DNA from: Oscillospiraceae bacterium
Lineage (GTDB): Bacteria > Bacillota > Clostridia > Oscillospirales > Ruminococcaceae
Length of the DNA stretch: 9,260 nucleotides
Assembly: GCA_017394565.1 (NCBI GenBank)
Contig: JAFPXW010000133.1
Coordinates: 1 to 9,260 of the forward strand
Reading direction: 5' to 3'
The notes under the pieces are model-generated. The model searched no databases and was not told where the DNA came from. It saw only the letters and a list, made by a program, of their open reading frames with translations. The position numbers and the translations under genes were made by a program. Shown here piece by piece: positions 6,218 through 9,260 of this stretch (the first letter of the stretch is position 1; every line of letters starts with the position of its first letter).

Positions 6218-6670
6218 ATGAAAAAAAGAATCCTCTCACTCGCAATGGCAGCCGCTTCCGCAGTTTCGATGCTGGCTGGCGGTATTTCTGCAAGCGCTGA
6301 AACCACCATTCCGCACGTTGCCTACATTGATCCGAGCGTACACATCGTATGGGACGGCACGGACGACATCCACGCATACTACAAGTACGGCGATATGAAC
6401 CGTGACGGCGGTCTGAGCGAAGCTGACGTTGCGATCCTGCAGGCTTATGTCACAGGCACAAACCTGAATCCGACACTGCTGGTGTTCTCCAAAGACGATC
6501 CGACCTTCCGTCTGGCTGGCCGCCGCTACACCGAGAACAACTACATCCAGGTTTACGGCGATGTGAATTTCGATGGTGACATCAACATTCTGGATGTCAT
6601 TGACCTTGCAACCCGCGTAGAGACCGGCGACATCGCCAATGTACCGGTTTACCGCTGCAGCTTCTATTAA
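6218..6670 (+). CDS. Small secreted protein with two dockerin repeats
   Basis: The 150-residue product begins with a clear signal peptide (MKKR, hydrophobic core 5-22, ASA cleavage site ending at Ala27). Two dockerin-type calcium-binding repeats follow. The first loop (59-70) has Asp59, Asn61, Asp63, Gly64 and Asp70, with helix residues up to about 80. The second (115-126) has Asp115, Asn117, Asp119, Gly120 and Asp126, with its helix to about 137. Dockerins bind cohesin modules of scaffoldins and so attach proteins to cellulosomes or amylosomes. Two features are odd. No catalytic or carbohydrate-binding module is present. The repeats are 56 residues apart, where canonical dockerins have a much shorter linker. 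The RBS (AAGTAGG, 6203-6209) is weak compared with its neighbours. It has its own promoter and terminator. It may instead be a degenerate EF-hand-like protein with no cohesin partner. Confidence 0.88.
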   Translation: MKKRILSLAMAAASAVSMLAGGISASAETTIPHVAYIDPSVHIVWDGTDDIHAYYKYGDMNRDGGLSEADVAILQAYVTGTNLNPTLLVFSKDDPTFRLAGRRYTENNYIQVYGDVNFDGDINILDVIDLATRVETGDIANVPVYRCSFY

Positions 6671-6698
6671 TCCTCCGATTCCCACGGCAAACCGAAAG

Positions 6699-6754
6699 CC
6701 ATATTCCATCAGAAATACCCACCGGTTTCTTCAAAAACCGGTGGGTGTTTCGCA
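6699..6754. repeat. 56-bp repeat block, copy 2
   Basis: Near-identical direct repeat of 6020-6074, in the same orientation. The pair brackets the dockerin promoter and gene. Confidence 0.85.
6713..6750. terminator. Hairpin terminator after the dockerin gene (copy 2 of the repeated block)
   Basis: A 16-position stem, 6713-6728 with 6735-6750, has one T-G pair (6716/6747) and a 6-base loop. It is nearly identical to the hairpin at 6034-6070. It lies between two convergent genes and can serve both strands. Confidence 0.85.
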
Positions 6755-6760
6755 TTCTTG

Positions 6761-6850
6761 TTAAGGCAATACCGCACAAAGGACAGCGCGTCAGATGCAA
6801 GCAGATGATGTGCTGAGCCGTCAGGCGGTCTTTGTGCGGTATTGCCTTAA
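6761..6850. mobile_element. 90-bp MITE-like element with 21-bp perfect terminal inverted repeats
   Basis: Bases 6761-6781 are the exact reverse complement of 6830-6850 (left end TTAAGGCAATACCGCACAAA plus G). The 48-bp interior encodes nothing. The outermost TTAA on both sides may be a duplicated target, leaving 17-bp inverted repeats starting GGCAATACC. The element ends 3 bp beyond the symporter stop codon, so its long hairpin lies in the 3' region of both convergent transcripts and may add to termination or mRNA stability. No transposase for it is seen here. Confidence 0.75.
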
Positions 6851-6853
6851 ATT

Positions 6854-8425
6854 TCAGGACTCATAGCAGGCAAAGATGCGGTTGACTTCCTTCTCCTCCT
6901 GCTTCTGCGTGAAGGCGCTTACGACCGGGCAAAGCACCAGACCAAACAGCATACAGAATGCGCCGGCATTCAGCGGAGAGGTCAGCGTGATCGGGATCGG
7001 CAGGGATGCGACCTTTGCGGTCAGCTCCGGGAACCATCCGAGCAGGAACAGGCAGGTGTGTGTGATGGTGAAGATCACCGCGAATCCGAAGCAAGCCCAT
7101 ACCGCTGCCGGTGTGATCTTCTTCGAGTACAGTCCCAGCATGAACGGTGCAAGGAACGAACCCGAAAGCGCACCCCACGAGATGCTCATGAGTGTCGTGA
7201 TGTAGGCGTTCTTGTACGCTGCCATGATGACGGAGATCAGCAGGAATACCGCGATGAAAACACGGATGGTCAATACCTGCTTCTTCTCGTCCATCTCCTT
7301 GCCGCGCTTGGCAAGTGCCGGCTTGATGAGGTCAAGCGTCAGCGTCGAGCTCGATGTCATGACAAGGCTCGACAGTGTGGACATGGATGCCGACAGCACC
7401 AGTACCACGATCAGACCGATCAGAAATTCCGGCAGTGCGGCTTCCAGCATGGAGGGAACGATCGCGTCATATTCGAGCTTGCCGTTCGGGAGGACATTGA
7501 TGAGCGCCTTGGAAGTATCGGCTGCGTCCGTTGTGGCGAACAGTCTGCCGAAGCCGCCGAGGAAATAGCAGCCGCCGGATACGATCACTGCAAATACCGT
7601 CGAAATGATCGTGCCGCGCTTGATGGCTGCGTCGTCAGAGATCGAGTAGAACTTCTGGATCATCTGCGGCAGTCCCCATGTGCCGAGGGATGTCAGTACC
7701 ACAACGCCGAACAAATCCAGCGGATGCGGCCCGAACAGAGAACCCAGTGTTCCGGTATTTCCGTCGTCGTCGGGGATGAGGTTCAGGGTGTCGATGGCAT
7801 TCGAGAAGCCGCCGGCTTTGTTCAGGACGGTGAATACCACCGCGAGAATACCGATCAGCATGATGATGCCCTGCACGAAGTCATTGAGTGCCGTCGCATG
7901 GAAGCCGCCTGCAATGACATAGATCGCGGTAAAGACTGCCATGATGATGATGCAGTAGATATACGGCACACCGAGCGAGGATTCAAACAATCTCGACAGA
8001 CCGTTGTAAACGGAAGCCGTGTAGGGGATCAGGAACAGGAACACGATCAGGGAAGCGGCGATCTTGAGGCCCTTTGAGCCGTAGCGCTTCTCGAAGAATT
8101 CCGGCATGGTGGTGGCATCGAGCTCCTTGGTCATGGTGCGAGTGCGTCTGCCGAGGATGAGCCAGGCCAGCAGAGAGCCGATGAGCGCATTGCCCAGACC
8201 GATCCACGCCGCGGAAGCGCCGTACTTCCAGCCGAACTGTCCGGCATAGCCGATGAACACGACTGCCGAGAAATAAGACGTGCCGAACGCAAACGCCGAG
8301 AACCACGGCCCGATGCTGCGTCCGCCGAGGACGAAATCGCTGACATTGCGAGTCTTGCTATGGCAGTATACGCCGATACCGACCATGACCAGCAAATACA
8401 GCACGAGGATCAACCACTTAACCAT
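6854..8425 (-). CDS. Sodium:solute symporter (SSS/SLC5 family, PutP-like)
   Basis: A 523-residue integral membrane protein with about 13 hydrophobic segments, matching the LeuT-fold SSS family (PF00474). Hallmarks are FVLGGRSIGPWFSAFAFGTS (31-50), IAGGFHATALNDFVQGIIML (171-190, the family GG-F-x-A-x3-D-x2-Q block), GTWGLPQMIQKFY (248-260) and SASMSTLSSLVMTSSS (345-360), where Ser349/Thr350 correspond to the Na+-site Ser-Thr pair of PutP. It should couple sodium entry to uptake of a small solute. The substrate cannot be read from sequence: proline, pantothenate and other organic acids or amino acids are all carried by relatives. The ATG at 8425 has GGAG 9 nt upstream. It has its own consensus promoter and converges on the dockerin gene, and no metabolic gene adjoins it to suggest a substrate. 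Confidence 0.93.
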   Translation of the reverse strand: MVKWLILVLYLLVMVGIGVYCHSKTRNVSDFVLGGRSIGPWFSAFAFGTSYFSAVVFIGYAGQFGWKYGASAAWIGLGNALIGSLLAWLILGRRTRTMTKELDATTMPEFFEKRYGSKGLKIAASLIVFLFLIPYTASVYNGLSRLFESSLGVPYIYCIIIMAVFTAIYVIAGGFHATALNDFVQGIIMLIGILAVVFTVLNKAGGFSNAIDTLNLIPDDDGNTGTLGSLFGPHPLDLFGVVVLTSLGTWGLPQMIQKFYSISDDAAIKRGTIISTVFAVIVSGGCYFLGGFGRLFATTDAADTSKALINVLPNGKLEYDAIVPSMLEAALPEFLIGLIVVLVLSASMSTLSSLVMTSSSTLTLDLIKPALAKRGKEMDEKKQVLTIRVFIAVFLLISVIMAAYKNAYITTLMSISWGALSGSFLAPFMLGLYSKKITPAAVWACFGFAVIFTITHTCLFLLGWFPELTAKVASLPIPITLTSPLNAGAFCMLFGLVLCPVVSAFTQKQEEKEVNRIFACYES

Positions 8426-8501
8426 ACTGCATTCTCCTTTTTCCTTTTACTTTGCATGCGTTGTGAAACTGAAATTTGCTTTTTCGCTTTAATGGTTTTA
8501 T

Positions 8502-8519
8502 GCTTTTAGCTGTAAAAGC
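8502..8519 (-). promoter_or_regulatory. Stem-loop at the 5' end of the symporter mRNA
   Basis: GCTTTTA (8502-8508) and TAAAAGC (8513-8519) form a 7-bp stem with a 4-base loop. It begins about six bases after the predicted transcription start, in a leader of about 100 nt. It may be a stabilising 5' hairpin or an operator. No known riboswitch is recognised in the leader. Confidence 0.45.
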
Positions 8520-8531
8520 GTCAGTAATACT

Positions 8532-8560
8532 ATTATAAACGATTCAGCTCCGTTTGTCAA
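8532..8560 (-). promoter_or_regulatory. Consensus sigma-A promoter for the symporter
   Basis: On the minus strand, TTGACA (8555-8560), a 17-bp spacer and TATAAT (8532-8537), both hexamers perfect. The predicted start is near 8525. Confidence 0.9.
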
Positions 8561-8732
8561 GCGCGGATTCCACAAATTTTACGCTGCGGATTTATGCAGT
8601 TTGCTTAGGGTGGGCACACGGAAATCAATTTTTGGGGTTCTGTTAAGAGAACAAGCGCGTTTCTTTCCCCCCACCGCCATTAAATTGGAACAAATGTTTT
8701 GATTTTTTAACAAACAAAAGCTCCTGACATCC
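8561..8732. other. Gene-free spacer left of the insertion sequence, with a diverged IS-end-like motif
   Basis: No supported gene lies here. CTTAGGGTGGGCACACGG (8604-8621) matches the IS end motif at 8745-8762 except for four G/A differences, which may mark a decayed insertion end. The rest (a C-run near 8668, then AT-rich DNA) shows nothing I can name. Confidence 0.4.
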
Positions 8733-8741
8733 TGATATAAT
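8733..8741 (+). promoter_or_regulatory. Extended -10 promoter inside the IS end
   Basis: TGA-TATAAT (8733-8741) is a perfect extended -10. No good -35 lies 16-18 bp upstream (AACAAA at 8713-8718). The predicted start is near 8748. Having the promoter in the terminal repeat would let the element express OrfA wherever it lands. Confidence 0.5.
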
Positions 8742-8791
8742 CCCCTTAGAGTAGACACACGAAAAAACAAAAGTGTGAAAACTCTAAGGGG
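8742..8791 (+). promoter_or_regulatory. Leader hairpin overlapping the OrfA Shine-Dalgarno
   Basis: CCCCTTAGAGT (8742-8752) pairs with ACTCTAAGGGG (8781-8791) over 11 bp, and CACAC (8756-8760) pairs with GTGTG (8773-8777) inside it. The right arm contains the ribosome binding site of the ORF at 8800. The left arm's CCCC lies upstream of the predicted native start, so only read-through RNA can form the full stem. Confidence 0.65.
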
Positions 8792-8799
8792 GTTATTTT

Positions 8800-9260
8800 A
8801 TGTCCAGACGAGGTAAGTTAACAGATGAAGAACGAGTAGCAGCCGTACAAGAGTATCAAGATGGAAAAGGAAGTTTCAAAGCAATAGGAGATAAATACGG
8901 TGTAACTGCTTATACCGTTCGATCCTTAGTAAACCGAGCAAACGCAGGTGGAATGGATTTTGTTAAAAGGTCAAGAAACAATAAGAAATACTCAGCAGAA
9001 ACAAAGATCAATGCTGTTAAAGAGTATCTGTCGGGAAAATCAAGTCAGTTTGAAATATGCAAAAAATACAAAATAACAAGCAGAATACTTTTGCAAAACT
9101 GGATCTCATGGTATAATAATGGTAAAGACTTTAAAGAGCGCACACGCTCGGAAAGAGGAATTACCATGAACAAAGGCAGAAAAACCACGCAGGAAGAACG
9201 AGTTGAGATCGTAGCATTCTGTATTGAGCACGGCAAGGATTATGGGCTTGCAATGGAGAA
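8800..9260 (+). CDS. IS3-family OrfA-like multi-HTH transposase subunit, 3' end outside window
   Basis: The frame is open for 153 codons to the right edge with no stop. It starts MSRRGKLTDEERVAAVQEY with AAGGGGG at 8786-8792, 7 nt before the ATG. Three successive helix-turn-helix-like units can be read: about residues 7-47 (including FKAIGDKYGVTAYTVRSLV), 63-107 (SSQFEICKKYKITSRILLQN) and from 128 onward (TTQEERVEIVAFCIEHGKDYG, cut by the edge). Each has the pattern of an acidic-basic start, AV-x-EY or similar, then a recognition helix, as in OrfA (InsE-like) proteins that bind the terminal repeats. In this family the DDE catalytic domain is usually in orfB, reached by frameshift. Lys/Asn-rich codon use with A or T at third positions differs from the neighbouring genes, in line with acquisition by transfer. 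Confidence 0.75.
   Translation, partial: MSRRGKLTDEERVAAVQEYQDGKGSFKAIGDKYGVTAYTVRSLVNRANAGGMDFVKRSRNNKKYSAETKINAVKEYLSGKSSQFEICKKYKITSRILLQNWISWYNNGKDFKERTRSERGITMNKGRKTTQEERVEIVAFCIEHGKDYGLAME

Larger units (their letters stand above)
8733..9260 (+). mobile_element. IS3-like insertion sequence, left part only
   Basis: The AT-rich composition from about 8680 onward, unlike the GC-rich genes to the left, and a multi-HTH transposase-type ORF indicate an insertion sequence running off the right edge. The left end is proposed at 8733, where TGATATAATCCCC and then TTAGAGTAGACA resemble the TG-start, C-run and GTnGACA layout of IS3-family terminal repeats. The right end, the target duplication and the DDE catalytic ORF are outside the window, so the exact boundary and subgroup are inferred. 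Confidence 0.6.

Noticed and set aside
7058..8077. A 339-codon plus-strand frame opposite the symporter
   Set aside because: Low-complexity, charged (His/Gln/Arg/Asp-rich) product typical of the antisense of a membrane-protein gene; the minus-strand gene is certain.
8579..8770. A 63-codon minus-strand frame left of the IS
   Set aside because: It spans the IS end and its hairpin, has no good ribosome binding site and shows no recognisable domain.

Overview
The window looks like a chromosomal segment of a GC-moderate Gram-positive gut or rumen Clostridium relative, most probably a Ruminococcus-like member of the Oscillospiraceae. The basis is a secreted protein with two dockerin repeats, near-consensus sigma-A promoters, strong AGGAGG-type ribosome binding sites, and a DUF1294 / CPBP protease / short-chain reductase gene set typical of Firmicutes. 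Genus is inferred from protein style only.

Layout, left to right. (1) 1-1345, minus: the first 448 codons of an AI-2E family transporter (GTG start, C-terminus off the window). (2) 1386-1520: a 135-bp MITE-like element with 15-bp inverted ends and a perfect 10-bp flanking direct repeat, carrying a hairpin and a G-quadruplex motif. (3) 1565-3610, minus: complete polyphosphate kinase ppk1 with its own promoter. (4) 3611-4018: a divergent intergenic region with small palindromes and a heptanucleotide tandem array, then a consensus promoter. (5) 4019-6011, plus: a three-gene operon (DUF1294 membrane protein, CPBP intramembrane protease, SDR reductase resembling the EF-P 5-aminopentanone reductase YmfI) with two ATGA stop/start overlaps, closed by a hairpin. 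(6) 6218-6670, plus: a small secreted dockerin protein with its own promoter and 5' palindrome, followed by a second copy of the same terminator block. (7) 6761-6850: a 90-bp element with 21-bp perfect inverted repeats, 3 bp beyond the stop of the convergent gene. (8) 6854-8425, minus: a sodium:solute symporter with a consensus promoter upstream. (9) From about 8733 to the right edge: an AT-richer IS3-like insertion sequence whose first ORF (multi-HTH OrfA-like) runs off the window.

The genes do not form one pathway. They are housekeeping or transport genes (polyphosphate synthesis, membrane transport, probable EF-P modification), one accessory dockerin gene bracketed by repeated terminators, and several small mobile or repeat elements in the intergenic gaps. 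I see no clear new multi-gene system. The most interesting signals are non-coding: two MITE candidates, an IS leader hairpin that would hide the transposase ribosome binding site in read-through transcripts, and the bracketed dockerin cassette.
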